NCBI RefSeq assembly: GCF_943193215.1 | Contig: NZ_CALPDH010000001.1 | Coordinates: forward strand, 280,055 to 344,054 | Source: Acetatifactor aquisgranensis | Lineage (GTDB): Bacteria > Bacillota > Clostridia > Lachnospirales > Lachnospiraceae | Length of the DNA: 64,000 nt | Direction: 5' to 3' | Notes under the pieces: generated by a model | What the model saw: the letters and a program-made list of their open reading frames with translations, nothing else | Database searches by the model: none | Told to the model about the DNA's origin: nothing | Program-made: the position numbers and the translations under genes | Shown: positions 51,093-60,094 of the stretch, piece after piece | Position numbering within the stretch: the first letter of the stretch is position 1 | Layout of the letters: the number at the start of each line of letters is the position of its first letter

Positions 51093-52475
51093 ATGGCAAA
51101 GACAAAGGCATCGACTGTTTTTTTCTGCAGCAGCTGCGGGTACGAGTCCTCGAAATGGATGGGGCAGTGCCCCGGCTGTAAGGAATGGAATACTTTTGTG
51201 GAGGGGACTTCGCTTTCGGCCAGGTCCTCTCATGGGGGCGGCTTCTCTGCATCTGCCGACAGGCTGCGCAGGGCCGTCCCCACTGTTTTGTCCGAGGTGC
51301 GGGTCCGGGAGGAGGACAGGATGGTCACCGGCATCGGTGAGCTGGACAGGGTACTGGGAGGCGGCATCGTACAGGGATCTCTGACGCTGGTGGGCGGCGA
51401 TCCGGGGATAGGAAAGTCCACGCTGCTGCTGCAGGTATGCCGCAATCTTTCCAGGCAGGGCAGAAGCGTGCTCTACATATCAGGAGAGGAATCTCTGGCC
51501 CAGATTAAGATGCGGGCGGACCGCATCGGCGATTTTTCGGACAAGATGCTTCTGCTGTGCGAGACGAATCTGGAGGAGATTGCGGAGATCATCCGCTCCA
51601 GCCGTCCGGAGGCCGTGATCATAGATTCCATCCAGACCATGTACAATGAAAATGTGTCCTCCGCGCCGGGCAGCGTGTCCCAGGTGCGGGAATCTACCAG
51701 CGTCCTGCTGCAGCTGGCCAAGGGGCTTGGCGTGTCGGTGCTCATCGTGGGCCATGTGACCAAAGAGGGCACGGTGGCGGGCCCCAGGGTGCTGGAGCAT
51801 ATGGTGGACGCGGTGCTGTATTTCGAGGGCGACGGCCATGCCTCCTACCGCATTCTGCGGGGAGTGAAGAACCGGTTCGGCTCCACCAATGAAATCGGGG
51901 TCTTTGAGATGCGCCGGGAGGGACTGGCGGAGGTGGCCAACGCCTCGGAATATATGCTGAACGGCAGACCGGAGAATGCCAGCGGATCTGTGGTGGTGGC
52001 CACCTGCGAGGGGACGAGACCGCTGCTCATCGAGATTCAGGCGCTGGTGTGCCACAGTAATTTCGGGATACCCCGCAGACAGACTACGGGGACGGATTTC
52101 AACAGGGTGAACCTCCTGATGGCTGTGCTGGAGAAGCGTTCCGGCATACAGCTTGCCTCCTGCGACGCCTACGTGAATATCACCGGGGGCTTAAAAGTGC
52201 TGGAACCGGCTGTGGACCTGGGGATTGTGATAGCCATATTGTCAAGCTTTCAGAACCGAGCGCTGAATCCGAAGCTGATGGCTTTCGGGGAAATAGGCCT
52301 AAGCGGCGAGGTCCGCGGGGTCTCGATGGCAAAGCAGCGCGTGGCGGAGGCGGAGAAGCTGGGCTTCGAGGTCTGTTTCCTGCCCGCCGTGTGTGTGGAG
52401 GAGTGCGGCAGGACTGCCGGGATGAAGATTATCGGCGTGAAGACAGTACAGGATGTGATAGACAGGCTTTTTTAA
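51093..52475 (+). CDS. radA: DNA repair protein RadA
   Basis: The 460-residue protein has a four-cysteine zinc finger (CSSCGYESSKWMGQCPGC, residues 11-28), the P-loop GGDPGIGKST near residue 104, the RadA-specific KNRFGSTNEIGVFEM block (residues 257-271), and a Lon-like C-terminal domain. It is a branch-migration helicase in recombination. Adjacency to clpC is common in Firmicutes. It starts four bases after the previous gene. Confidence 0.96.
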   Translation: MAKTKASTVFFCSSCGYESSKWMGQCPGCKEWNTFVEGTSLSARSSHGGGFSASADRLRRAVPTVLSEVRVREEDRMVTGIGELDRVLGGGIVQGSLTLVGGDPGIGKSTLLLQVCRNLSRQGRSVLYISGEESLAQIKMRADRIGDFSDKMLLLCETNLEEIAEIIRSSRPEAVIIDSIQTMYNENVSSAPGSVSQVRESTSVLLQLAKGLGVSVLIVGHVTKEGTVAGPRVLEHMVDAVLYFEGDGHASYRILRGVKNRFGSTNEIGVFEMRREGLAEVANASEYMLNGRPENASGSVVVATCEGTRPLLIEIQALVCHSNFGIPRRQTTGTDFNRVNLLMAVLEKRSGIQLASCDAYVNITGGLKVLEPAVDLGIVIAILSSFQNRALNPKLMAFGEIGLSGEVRGVSMAKQRVAEAEKLGFEVCFLPAVCVEECGRTAGMKIIGVKTVQDVIDRLF

Positions 52476-52628
52476 AGCGGCAGAGTTTATTTGACAGAAT
52501 CGGGTTTGACAGAGGAGGGCTTTGCGGAGTCCGGCCGGGGAAGGGAAGCCTTTTGAACTGGAGGCTGTCGGGGAATTCATGACGGATGAGGGAGCGGAAA
52601 AGAAATAAGAAAAATTTGCAAAAATTAC

Positions 52629-52658
52629 TTGATAAATACAGGACATCTGTGCTATAAT
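52629..52658 (+). promoter_or_regulatory. tRNA-Trp promoter
   Basis: TTGATA, an 18-base spacer and TATAAT, 27 bases before the tRNA. Confidence 0.75.
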
Positions 52659-52685
52659 ATCCTTTGTCGGCGGAAAGCGGCGTAC

Positions 52686-52756
52686 AGGGGAATAGTACAA
52701 TGGTAGTGCGGCGGTCTCCAAAACCGTTGATGGGAGTTCGATCCTCTCTTCCCCTG
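52686..52756 (+). tRNA. tRNA-Trp (CCA)
   Basis: The 71-base sequence has acceptor AGGGGAA/TTCCCCT, D arm TAGTACAATGGTA, anticodon arm GCGGT-CTCCAAA-ACCGT with CCA and T arm GGGAGTTCGATCCTC, discriminator G. CCA is not encoded. Confidence 0.93.
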
Positions 52757-52760
52757 CTGA

Positions 52761-52814
52761 AAAAAAGAATTGTCAGGAAATGTCCGTTTGTGGCATGGCT
52801 GACAATTCTTTTTT
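52761..52814 (+). terminator. Terminator behind tRNA-Trp
   Basis: A perfect 16-bp stem (AAAAAAGAATTGTCAG with its complement), which ends in six T. Confidence 0.85.
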
Positions 52815-52857
52815 ATGTGGGAAATACGCTTCGGAACAAGCGGAAGGAGGTTTTGGG

Positions 52858-53247
52858 ATGGACGAGAGGGAACAGCTGGAGAGGGCGCCTAAGGCGCTGG
52901 AGGATTTTGTGCGCGGATTGGCTGTGCAGGCGGGCGAGACGGAGGAGTACGGAGAAAGGCTGTGGGAGGGAATCCGGCGGTCTGGCGGTCTGCTCCAGGA
53001 ACTGGCTTACTATTACGACAATGGGCAGTTCCTGTGTAAATATGAGGTGGCAGGGTATACGCTGGCGGATATCCTGGTGTGGCAGGTGGACCATTTCAAG
53101 CTGTACATGGACAGGCCGGAGGAGATGAACCGTTACAGGCAGCCCAGACTGCTGCTGGCCTCTTTCGACACGATGCTGCAGATGGAGGAGAATCCGGAAA
53201 GCTTTGCGGAGAAAATGCGCCTTGAGACAGGGCAGGACATTCTGTAA
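52858..53247 (+). CDS. Unknown protein, 129 aa
   Basis: ATG 52858 has GGAAGGAGG upstream. The helical, acidic protein (YYDNGQFLCKYEVAGYTLAD, then VWQVDHFKLYMDR) has no recognised domain. A weak terminator follows. It may form a small unit with no obvious partner. Confidence 0.55.
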   Translation: MDEREQLERAPKALEDFVRGLAVQAGETEEYGERLWEGIRRSGGLLQELAYYYDNGQFLCKYEVAGYTLADILVWQVDHFKLYMDRPEEMNRYRQPRLLLASFDTMLQMEENPESFAEKMRLETGQDIL

Positions 53248-53254
53248 AAAGACA

Positions 53255-53291
53255 AAAGCACTCACGAATAACAGGTATCCGCGGGTGCTTT
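53255..53291 (+). terminator. Weak terminator
   Basis: AAAGCAC and GTGCTTT pair around a long loop; little U run follows. Confidence 0.4.
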
Positions 53292-53474
53292 CGCCTTAAA
53301 AGGGGAATTCTTTAATATCATACATGAAATGCCGTCAGATGTCAATCTTTTTTTCTTCATTTTGCTAAAAAATTTGATAAATTTTTTATGCTGTACTTTT
53401 AAGAAAAATGTGTTAAAATAAATTACACATGTGTCATTTTTTGCAGGAAAAGGATTAAGAAGGTGAAAAGTTCT

Positions 53475-53936
53475 ATGGAACAGAATGTGGAATACCGGCA
53501 GCAGATGATAGGAGAGTACAGGGCTGCCGCAGAGCCGCTTTTCAAGTATCTGCCCTGGATGGAGAAGAGCGCGGGGCGGGCCGTGAGCCGCAATTACCAG
53601 GGAAACGGACTGAGCAGGAACAGCATCAGCTTTCCGGTGTATGATGCCACGCTGATGAATTTTGTCAAAGAGGCTGCGGCCTCGACACTGATGAACCGCA
53701 ATTACGTCTATGTATATACGAGAAATCGAATCAGAAGCCACGCGGACGAGAAAAAGCTGATTGCGGGGGCGGAATTGAAGGACTGGGAGATTCTGTGCGG
53801 AATCTTATCGAAGTATGTGCTGGAGGGGAGGACGAAAGCGACTCTCTGGGGGGAAGCGGTGCAGGAGGACATCTTCCTGCTGGTGCTTCGGAAGATGCAG
53901 GAAATCATCAGGTATTGGGATAAAAAAGGACGATAA
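53475..53936 (+). CDS. Unknown protein, 153 aa
   Basis: The start is ATG 53475 (begins MEQNVEYRQQM); a GTG four codons earlier is an alternative. The product is helical and has AAAEPLFKYLPWMEK, SRNSISFPVYDATLMNFV and a basic middle (NRNYVYVYTRNRI). No family is recognised with confidence. It lies just before the operator-like repeats of the TetR gene. Confidence 0.55.
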   Translation: MEQNVEYRQQMIGEYRAAAEPLFKYLPWMEKSAGRAVSRNYQGNGLSRNSISFPVYDATLMNFVKEAAASTLMNRNYVYVYTRNRIRSHADEKKLIAGAELKDWEILCGILSKYVLEGRTKATLWGEAVQEDIFLLVLRKMQEIIRYWDKKGR

Positions 53937-53939
53937 CAC

Positions 53940-54009
53940 GGAATAGAGAGCATTCCGACGGAATAGAGAGTGTTCCGACGGAATAAAGAGCATTCCGACG
54001 GAATATTCC
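53940..54009. promoter_or_regulatory. Three tandem 20-bp repeats, likely TetR operators
   Basis: Copies begin at 53940, 53960 and 53980, with a partial fourth at 54000. The unit is GGAATAGAGAGCATTCCGAC; each holds the dyad GGAAT-N7-ATTCC. They lie between the unknown gene and the TetR gene, 45-110 bases before the TetR start. Such closely repeated dyads fit cooperative repressor binding. Confidence 0.65.
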
Positions 54010-54053
54010 ATAAAATAAAAAGCATTCCAGAAGAAGGGGCAGTGTGGGGGAGC

Positions 54054-54656
54054 ATGGGAGAAAAATCGGTACAGAAGAGGAAGTATATATTGGAGACAGC
54101 CCGGAAAGTCTTTGTGGACAAGGGGTTTAAGAAAGTTACCATGAAAGATATCGTGGAAGCCTGCGGTATCAGCCGTGGAGGTCTTTATCTGTACTTTGAT
54201 GATACCAGCCAGATTTTCATGGAGGTCATGAAGATGGAGAGCCAGGAGGCGGACGATGTGTTCTCGGACAGCATCACGGAGGACGCTACGGCTGCGGATA
54301 TCCTGTTTCTGTTCCTGCGGGAGCAGAAGAAAGAGCTGCTCCGCAGAAACGACACGCTGACCCAGGCCATCTACGAGTTCTATTTCCAGAGCGAGCCGGT
54401 GAAGAAAGGAAATGTGCTGAAGCGGCAGTTCGACTCGGCGGTGAAGATTATGGAACGGCTGATCGGGATGGGTGTGGAGCAGGGGGGATTCGCCTGCGAG
54501 GACTGCAGGGGAATGGCCAGGCATATCATGTTTGTATTGGAAGGCCTGAAGATTTCTGCGCAGACGATAGGGATTACGTCGGAGGTTGTAGACAGAGAGA
54601 TTCGGTTTATCATGAAATCGCTGGGAGTGGAAGTAGGCGAGGAGTCCTTGGGCTGA
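54054..54656 (+). CDS. TetR-family transcriptional regulator
   Basis: The start is ATG 54054 (begins MGEKSVQKRKYIL); the frame upstream runs through the repeats and is discounted. The 200-residue protein has the TetR helix-turn-helix (LETARKVFVDKGFKKVTMKD, then ACGISRGGLYLYF, residues 12-52) and a diverse helical C-terminal ligand domain. Autoregulation at the repeats upstream is likely. No obvious target gene lies next to it. Confidence 0.88.
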   Translation: MGEKSVQKRKYILETARKVFVDKGFKKVTMKDIVEACGISRGGLYLYFDDTSQIFMEVMKMESQEADDVFSDSITEDATAADILFLFLREQKKELLRRNDTLTQAIYEFYFQSEPVKKGNVLKRQFDSAVKIMERLIGMGVEQGGFACEDCRGMARHIMFVLEGLKISAQTIGITSEVVDREIRFIMKSLGVEVGEESLG

Positions 54657-54740
54657 GCCGGGACTTTTCACGAGTCATGGATTTAGAGACACAGGGAACA
54701 TAAAAAGAAAAAAGAGTTCCAGAAAAGATTGGAGGAACAT

Positions 54741-57700
54741 ATGGGAATCGTCAGACGTATCTATGTGGAAAAAAAGGAGCCCTTTGCGGTGAAAGCAAAG
54801 GAACTGCATGAGGAAATCGGAAACTTTCTGGGCATCCGGGTGGAGGGCGTGAGAGTTCTCATCCGCTATGATGTGGAGAATATTTCCGATGAAGTGTTTG
54901 CAAGAGCATGCAAAACTGTTTTCTCTGAGCCTCCTGTGGATGAGCTCTGCCAGGAGAGCATTGAGATTCCGGAGGGCGCCAGGATATTTTCAGTGGAGTT
55001 CCTGCCCGGGCAGTTCGATCAGAGGGCGGATTCGGCGGTGCAGTGCGTCCAGTTCCTGAAAGAAGACGAGGAACCTGTCATCCGCACGGCGGTCACCTAT
55101 CTGATTCTGGGAGACATCACAGAGGAGGAATTTGCGCGAATCAAAGGCTACTGCATCAACCCTGTGGACTCCCGGGAGACAGGGCTGGAGAAACCGGACA
55201 CGCTGGTGGCGGAATTTGAGGAGCCCGCGGACGTGGCCGCGCTGGAGGGATTTGCGCAGATGGAAGAGGAGGCTCTTCGGAAACTGTATGAGTCTCTGTC
55301 TCTGGCCATGACTTTCAAAGATTTTCAGCATATTCAGAACTATTTCAGGAATGACGAGAAGCGGAATCCTACCATGACGGAAATCCGTGTGCTGGATACC
55401 TACTGGTCCGATCACTGCCGCCACACCACTTTTTCCACAGAACTTAAGGATGTGGAATTCGGCGAAGGTTATTACCGTACGCCTTTGGAGACCACCTACA
55501 GAAGCTATCTGGACACCAGAGAAGAGATTTTTGGCGACAGAACGAAGGAAGGGCATTCAGGGGACAAGTTCATCTGTCTGATGGACCTGGCCCTGATGGC
55601 CATGCGGAAGCTGAAAAAAGAGGGCAGGCTGGAGGATATGGAGGAGTCGGATGAAATCAACGCCTGTTCCGTGGTAGTGCCTGTGGAGATGGACTACGGT
55701 GACCATAAAGAGACAGAGGAATGGCTGGTGTTCTTCAAGAACGAGACCCACAACCATCCCACTGAGATAGAACCTTTCGGCGGCGCGGCTACCTGTCTGG
55801 GCGGCGCCATCCGGGATCCCCTTTCCGGGCGGGGCTATGTGTATCAGGCCATGCGCGTGACCGGCGCGGCAGATCCCACGGTGCCGGTGGCGGATACCCT
55901 TAAGGGAAAACTGCCCCAGAAGAGGCTGGTGCGCGGCGCGGCACAGGGGTATTCCTCCTATGGCAATCAGATTGGACTGGCCACCGGCTTTGTAAAGGAA
56001 ATATATCATCCCGATTATGTGGCTAAGAGAATGGAGATCGGCGCTGTCATGGGCGCTGCCCCCAGGAAGAATGTCATCCGTGAGACCTCAGATCCCGGCG
56101 ACATCATTATCCTGCTGGGCGGGCGCACCGGGCGTGACGGCTGCGGCGGAGCTACCGGCTCCTCCAAGGTGCATACGGAAGAGTCTATCGAGACCTGCGG
56201 CGCGGAGGTCCAGAAAGGTAACGCGCCCACAGAGCGCAAGATTCAGAGGCTGTTCCGCAGGGAAGAAGTCAGCCGCATCATCAAGAAGTGCAACGACTTC
56301 GGCGCAGGCGGCGTGTCCGTGGCCATCGGAGAGCTGGCGGACGGCCTGACGGTGGATTTGGATAAGGTACCCAAGAAGTACGCCGGACTGGACGGCACGG
56401 AGCTGGCTATCTCAGAGTCCCAGGAGCGCATGGCCGTGGTGGTAGACCCTAAAGATGTGGATGCGTTCTTAGGCTATGCGGCCGAGGAGAATCTGGAGGC
56501 CGTGGCTGTGGCTGTGGTCACTGAGGAACCCAGGCTGGTGCTGAACTGGAGAGGCAGCAGAATCGTAGATTTGACAAGAGCTTTCCTGGATACCAACGGC
56601 GCTCACCAGGAGACCAAAGTCAGGGTGGATATCCCGGATGAAAAGGAGAATTATTTCAAGAAATATGCGCTGCCTGCAGTGGAGGAGGCCCTTGAGAGAA
56701 AGGATGTAAAGGGCGCCTGGCTGGCGCTTCTGAATGATTTGAACGTATGTTCCCAGAAAGGCCTGGTGGAGATGTTCGACGCCTCCATCGGTGTCGGCAG
56801 CGTGCTGATGCCCTACGGCGGAAAGCATCAGCTGACGGAGACCCAGGCCATGGTGGCCAAGCTCCCTGTGCTTAAGGGAAAGACGGATACCGTCACCATG
56901 ATGAGCTACGGCTTTGACCCCTATCTGTCCTCCTGGAGCCCTTATCATGGCGCAGTGTACGCGGTCGTGGAGTCCATGGCGAAAATCGTGGCGAATGGCG
57001 GCGATGCCTCGAAAATCCGGTTCACGTTCCAGGAGTATTTCCGCAGGATGACCCAGGAGCCCTCCCGGTGGAGCCAGCCTTTCGCGGCGCTGCTGGGCGC
57101 TTATGACGCGCAGATTGGGTTCGGTCTGCCCTCCATCGGCGGCAAGGACAGTATGTCGGGTACTTTCAATGATATCGATGTACCGCCTACTTTGGTCTCT
57201 TTTGCCGTAGATATCGCAAAGCAGCAGGATATCGTGACGCCGGAGCTGAAGAAAGCAGGACATAAGCTGGTTCGTTTCCGGATTGAGACGGATGAGTTTG
57301 ATATACCGATATATGATGCGACAGCGTCTCTTTACGATTATATCCACGGGCTTACTCAGAAAGGCGTGGTTGCTGCAGCCTATGCGCTGGACGCAAAGGG
57401 TGTCGCTGCGGCTGCGGCCAAGATGGCATTCGGAAATAAGCTGGGTGTTGCCGTTGACAGCGAGGTCACAGAGGCTTCTCTCTTTGAGAACGCCCTGGGA
57501 GATATCCTGGCAGAGGTGGCCAGGGAGGATGTGGCGGCTCTGCTGGAGTCTGGATTCGACTGTACTGTAATCGGCACTGTCACGGAGGAGCCTGCCTTTG
57601 TGTACGGCGATGTGCGGATAAGCATGGAGGAGGCGCTGGAGGCATGGACTTCCAAACTGGAGAAAGTATACGCCACGAAAGCGGTGCGGGAGACGACTCC

Positions 57701-58556
57701 CGTGGCAAGCGAATGCTACCATGCTGAGAATATATACGTCTGTAAGCACAAGGTTGCGCGGCCTACCGTATTCATCCCCGTGTTCCCGGGAACCAACTGC
57801 GAATACGACAGCGCCAGAGCCTTTGAGAGGGCGGGAGCGGACGTGGTCACTAAGGTGTTCCGGAACTTAAGCGCCGAGGATATCCGGGCTTCTGTGGACG
57901 AGTTCGGGAAAGCTATCTCCCAGGCCCAGATTATCATGTTCCCCGGCGGATTTTCTGCGGGCGACGAGCCGGACGGCAGCGCGAAGTTCTTTGCCACTGC
58001 TTTCCAGAATGCGAAGCTGAAGGAGGCAGTGACGGACCTGCTGCAGAAGAGGGACGGACTGGTGCTGGGGATCTGCAATGGTTTCCAGGCTCTGATTAAG
58101 CTGGGGCTGTTGCCTTACGGTGAAATCCTGGGGCAGACAGAGGATTCGCCTACCCTGACTTTCAACACGATTAACAGACATATCTCCAAGATGGCATATA
58201 CGAAAGTGGTCTCCAATAAATCTCCATGGCTCCAGGGAGCTAAGCCGGGCGCCGTGTACTGTAATCCGGCCTCTCACGGCGAGGGCAGGTTCGTGGCGCC
58301 GAAAGAGTGGATAGACAGGCTCTTCGCGAACGGACAGGTGGCCACCCAGTACTCGGACCAGGAGGGAAATGTGTCCATGGACGAGGAGTACAATATCAAC
58401 GGCTCCTATGCGGCCATCGAGGGAATCACTTCCCCTGACGGACGGTGCCTGGGCAAGATGGCCCACTCCGAGAGGCGGGATGAGGCGGTTGCCATGAATA
58501 TCTATGGAGAGCAGGACATCCGCATTTTTGAATCGGGAATTTCGTATTTTAGATAA
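54741..58556 (+). CDS. purL: Phosphoribosylformylglycinamidine synthase, single-chain
   Basis: ATG 54741 follows GGAGG. The 1271-residue protein is the large single-chain type: a PurS-like start, the FGAM synthetase domain with SDHCRHTTFSTEL near residue 217, KNETHNHPTEIEPFGGAAT and DFGAGGVSVAIGELADGL, and a C-terminal glutamine amidotransferase with FPGTNCEYDSARAFERAG and the catalytic Cys in LGICNGFQALI. In many Firmicutes the three parts are separate (purS, purL, purQ). It stands about 9 kb from purD. Confidence 0.96.
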   Translation: MGIVRRIYVEKKEPFAVKAKELHEEIGNFLGIRVEGVRVLIRYDVENISDEVFARACKTVFSEPPVDELCQESIEIPEGARIFSVEFLPGQFDQRADSAVQCVQFLKEDEEPVIRTAVTYLILGDITEEEFARIKGYCINPVDSRETGLEKPDTLVAEFEEPADVAALEGFAQMEEEALRKLYESLSLAMTFKDFQHIQNYFRNDEKRNPTMTEIRVLDTYWSDHCRHTTFSTELKDVEFGEGYYRTPLETTYRSYLDTREEIFGDRTKEGHSGDKFICLMDLALMAMRKLKKEGRLEDMEESDEINACSVVVPVEMDYGDHKETEEWLVFFKNETHNHPTEIEPFGGAATCLGGAIRDPLSGRGYVYQAMRVTGAADPTVPVADTLKGKLPQKRLVRGAAQGYSSYGNQIGLATGFVKEIYHPDYVAKRMEIGAVMGAAPRKNVIRETSDPGDIIILLGGRTGRDGCGGATGSSKVHTEESIETCGAEVQKGNAPTERKIQRLFRREEVSRIIKKCNDFGAGGVSVAIGELADGLTVDLDKVPKKYAGLDGTELAISESQERMAVVVDPKDVDAFLGYAAEENLEAVAVAVVTEEPRLVLNWRGSRIVDLTRAFLDTNGAHQETKVRVDIPDEKENYFKKYALPAVEEALERKDVKGAWLALLNDLNVCSQKGLVEMFDASIGVGSVLMPYGGKHQLTETQAMVAKLPVLKGKTDTVTMMSYGFDPYLSSWSPYHGAVYAVVESMAKIVANGGDASKIRFTFQEYFRRMTQEPSRWSQPFAALLGAYDAQIGFGLPSIGGKDSMSGTFNDIDVPPTLVSFAVDIAKQQDIVTPELKKAGHKLVRFRIETDEFDIPIYDATASLYDYIHGLTQKGVVAAAYALDAKGVAAAAAKMAFGNKLGVAVDSEVTEASLFENALGDILAEVAREDVAALLESGFDCTVIGTVTEEPAFVYGDVRISMEEALEAWTSKLEKVYATKAVRETTPVASECYHAENIYVCKHKVARPTVFIPVFPGTNCEYDSARAFERAGADVVTKVFRNLSAEDIRASVDEFGKAISQAQIIMFPGGFSAGDEPDGSAKFFATAFQNAKLKEAVTDLLQKRDGLVLGICNGFQALIKLGLLPYGEILGQTEDSPTLTFNTINRHISKMAYTKVVSNKSPWLQGAKPGAVYCNPASHGEGRFVAPKEWIDRLFANGQVATQYSDQEGNVSMDEEYNINGSYAAIEGITSPDGRCLGKMAHSERRDEAVAMNIYGEQDIRIFESGISYFR

Positions 58557-58587
58557 GTTGTGCGCGTTATCCAGAATATAAAGAAAG

Positions 58588-58635
58588 CAAATGACCTTAT
58601 AGAGAGGAAAATTCCTTTCTATGAGGTCATTTTTA
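58588..58635 (+). terminator. purL terminator
   Basis: AATGACCT and AGGTCATT, extended by AGAGAGGAA/TTCCTTTCT, form a long stem followed by TTTTTATTT. Confidence 0.88.
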
Positions 58636-58688
58636 TTTGGTATGCATATGCAGATCTGCTAATAGTTCAGAGAATATTTTTGTTTTGG

Positions 58689-58725
58689 TGAAACCTTTTG
58701 GAGAAAAGGATGCTCCCTTATATAG
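58689..58725 (+). promoter_or_regulatory. ECF-sigma-like promoter A
   Basis: TGAAAC, an 18-base spacer starting CTTTTGG, and CTCCCTTATATAG. The same elements with identical spacing recur at 59028 and 61440. TGAAAC is the -35 of many ECF-sigma promoters of Firmicutes. Confidence 0.6.
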
Positions 58726-58765
58726 AAAGCAGCAATGAGGACTCAGGAAAGGAGCGGAGAGTAAA

Positions 58766-59041
58766 GTGTTGAACACTTCAACGGAAGTATCAGGAACGGT
58801 GCAGGGAACCCCCATGATACTGGAGAACTGCTGTATTTTTTCGGTGGAAGGAGAAGAAGGGGTGTATTTGGTTTTATCCACTGACAGGCAAGCCGTGAAA
58901 GACTACGTTTTTGTAAAGGAGGGACAGAGCATACAGATAGCCGGAAACAGCCTGAAACAGGACAACATCAAAGGTATTATAGTCACTGAAAGGGCCAAAA
59001 TTGAAATTGAAAAAATATTTGAAAAAGTGAAACCTTTTTGA
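58766..59041 (+). CDS. Small beta-rich protein, 91 aa, OB-like
   Basis: GTG 58766 has AGGAGCGGAGAG upstream. The protein is beta-rich (VSGTVQGTPMILENCCIF, GVYLVLSTDRQAVKDYVF, QSIQIAGNSL), suggesting an OB-like fold, and ends in a helical basic tail. It shares the ECF-like promoter type with the next genes. Function unknown. Confidence 0.55.
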   Translation: MLNTSTEVSGTVQGTPMILENCCIFSVEGEEGVYLVLSTDRQAVKDYVFVKEGQSIQIAGNSLKQDNIKGIIVTERAKIEIEKIFEKVKPF

Positions 59042-59064
59042 AAGAGCGGAACTCCCTTATATAG
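59028..59064 (+). promoter_or_regulatory. ECF-sigma-like promoter B
   Basis: TGAAAC lies in the last codons of the preceding gene; 18 bases later is CTCCCTTATATAG. It drives the pilin-like gene, which starts 45 bases further on. Confidence 0.6.
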
Positions 59065-59109
59065 CAGGGATGAAAAGAACTGTAAAAAAACAAAAGGAGG
59101 GAAGACAAG

Positions 59110-59631
59110 ATGAAGAAATCAGGAAACAAAAGTGGATTGAGAGGTTTTATGTCAACATTGGCGGCGATGCTGCTGACAGCGGCCATGTCGATTACGGCAT
59201 TGGCAGACGGGGTGTTCGCAGGGGACATTACGATTACGAACGTGCTCGCAGGGTATGAGTACAAAGTTTTTGAAGTGCTTGATTGTATAGCGGCGGGCGG
59301 TAACGATTCTGTTTTTATGGCGACAGAAAACTGGAAAGAGTTCCTTAAGACGAACGAAAATGCTGTGGCGATGCTGACGCCGCAAGAAAACAATGGACAA
59401 TATCCGATGGCGGAAAAAGGGGACGAGCTCTATACAGTGAACATGGAGTCGGATAAGGCAGTCAGGGAGGCTTTTGCGGCGGATGTGCTCAAGTATGCGG
59501 CGGAAAACGGGATAGAGGCCACAGAGAGCAGGACAGCGGGAGAAGGAGACAGCGAAGTATCTTTCGCTGGCCTGATGCTTGGGACATATGTGATTGATAC
59601 AGCAGGCAGGGCAAGGATTATTGTCATGTGA
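59110..59631 (+). CDS. Pilin-like secreted protein, N-terminal part
   Basis: The 173-residue product has a signal peptide (residues 1-34, hydrophobic core STLAAMLLTAAMSITALA) and a SpaA/FimA-like beta domain: GDITITNVLAGYEYKVFEV at the start and LMLGTYVIDTAGRARI at the end. The TGA at 59629 cuts it off right after that strand. The next frame, in the same phase two codons later, supplies an acidic stalk and membrane anchor, so the two were probably one gene of 305 codons. No LPxTG sorting signal is visible. Confidence 0.6.
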   Translation: MKKSGNKSGLRGFMSTLAAMLLTAAMSITALADGVFAGDITITNVLAGYEYKVFEVLDCIAAGGNDSVFMATENWKEFLKTNENAVAMLTPQENNGQYPMAEKGDELYTVNMESDKAVREAFAADVLKYAAENGIEATESRTAGEGDSEVSFAGLMLGTYVIDTAGRARIIVM

Positions 59632-59634
59632 GAT

Positions 59635-60024
59635 ATGGAATGGCAGTCAGAGATAAAGGAGAGCTACAAGCCGGAGGCGCAAGGAGCGGGGGACGGTGCC
59701 GAGGCAGAAGGAGATGCCCAAACGCGGGAAACCGGCAGCGGCGCAGCAAATGGTGGTAGTGCCCTGGAGAGCAGCGTCACGGAAACCGGCAACGGCACAG
59801 AAACCGACAATGCAGAAGCTGCCCGCGGCGCAGAAGAAAGCGGCAACAGCCAAGATGCGGCGGCAGATACGGAGACGGAAAACGGTGAGGAATCTGCGGA
59901 ATCACCCGCGTCCGCAGAGGATAAAGTCCCCGAAGGAAAAAGCATGGTTCCTGTAGTTATCGTGGCGGCGGTAATCGTGCTGGCCGTGGCGGTAGCCCTG
60001 GTTTTCGTGAAAGGGAAAAAATAG
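59635..60024 (+). CDS. Membrane anchor with acidic stalk, C-terminal part of the split pilin-like gene
   Basis: The 129-residue frame begins two codons after the TGA, in the same phase, with no good ribosome binding site. It is rich in Glu, Ala, Gly and Thr (AEGDAQTRETGSGAANGG) and ends in a membrane segment (SMVPVVIVAAVIVLAVAVAL) with a Lys tail. Alone it has no signal peptide and would make little sense; read together with the upstream frame it completes a signal-domain-stalk-anchor surface protein. Confidence 0.5.
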   Translation: MEWQSEIKESYKPEAQGAGDGAEAEGDAQTRETGSGAANGGSALESSVTETGNGTETDNAEAARGAEESGNSQDAAADTETENGEESAESPASAEDKVPEGKSMVPVVIVAAVIVLAVAVALVFVKGKK

Positions 60025-60028
60025 AAAA

Positions 60029-60070
60029 AACGGTCCTGAGATGGGAAATGATTCCCGACTCAGGGCCGTT
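60029..60070. terminator. Bidirectional terminator between converging genes
   Basis: AACGGTCCTGAG pairs with CTCAGGGCCGTT, with an inner GGGAA/TTCCC stem. A-rich and T-rich flanks on both sides suit both directions. Confidence 0.85.
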
Positions 60071-60094
60071 ATATATTCTGCTGTTTTCCGATAA

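Noticed and set aside
53939..54010. The tandem 20-bp repeats as a CRISPR array
   Set aside because: The repeats are directly abutting with no spacers, and no cas genes are near.
58633..58881. Minus-strand 82-codon frame after purL
   Set aside because: It overlaps promoter A and the start of the OB-like gene, and no ribosome binding site or domain is seen.
59629..59631. The in-frame TGA as a selenocysteine codon
   Set aside because: No clear SECIS-like hairpin was seen directly behind the TGA, and a Cys/Sec would not be expected in this part of a pilin-like domain.
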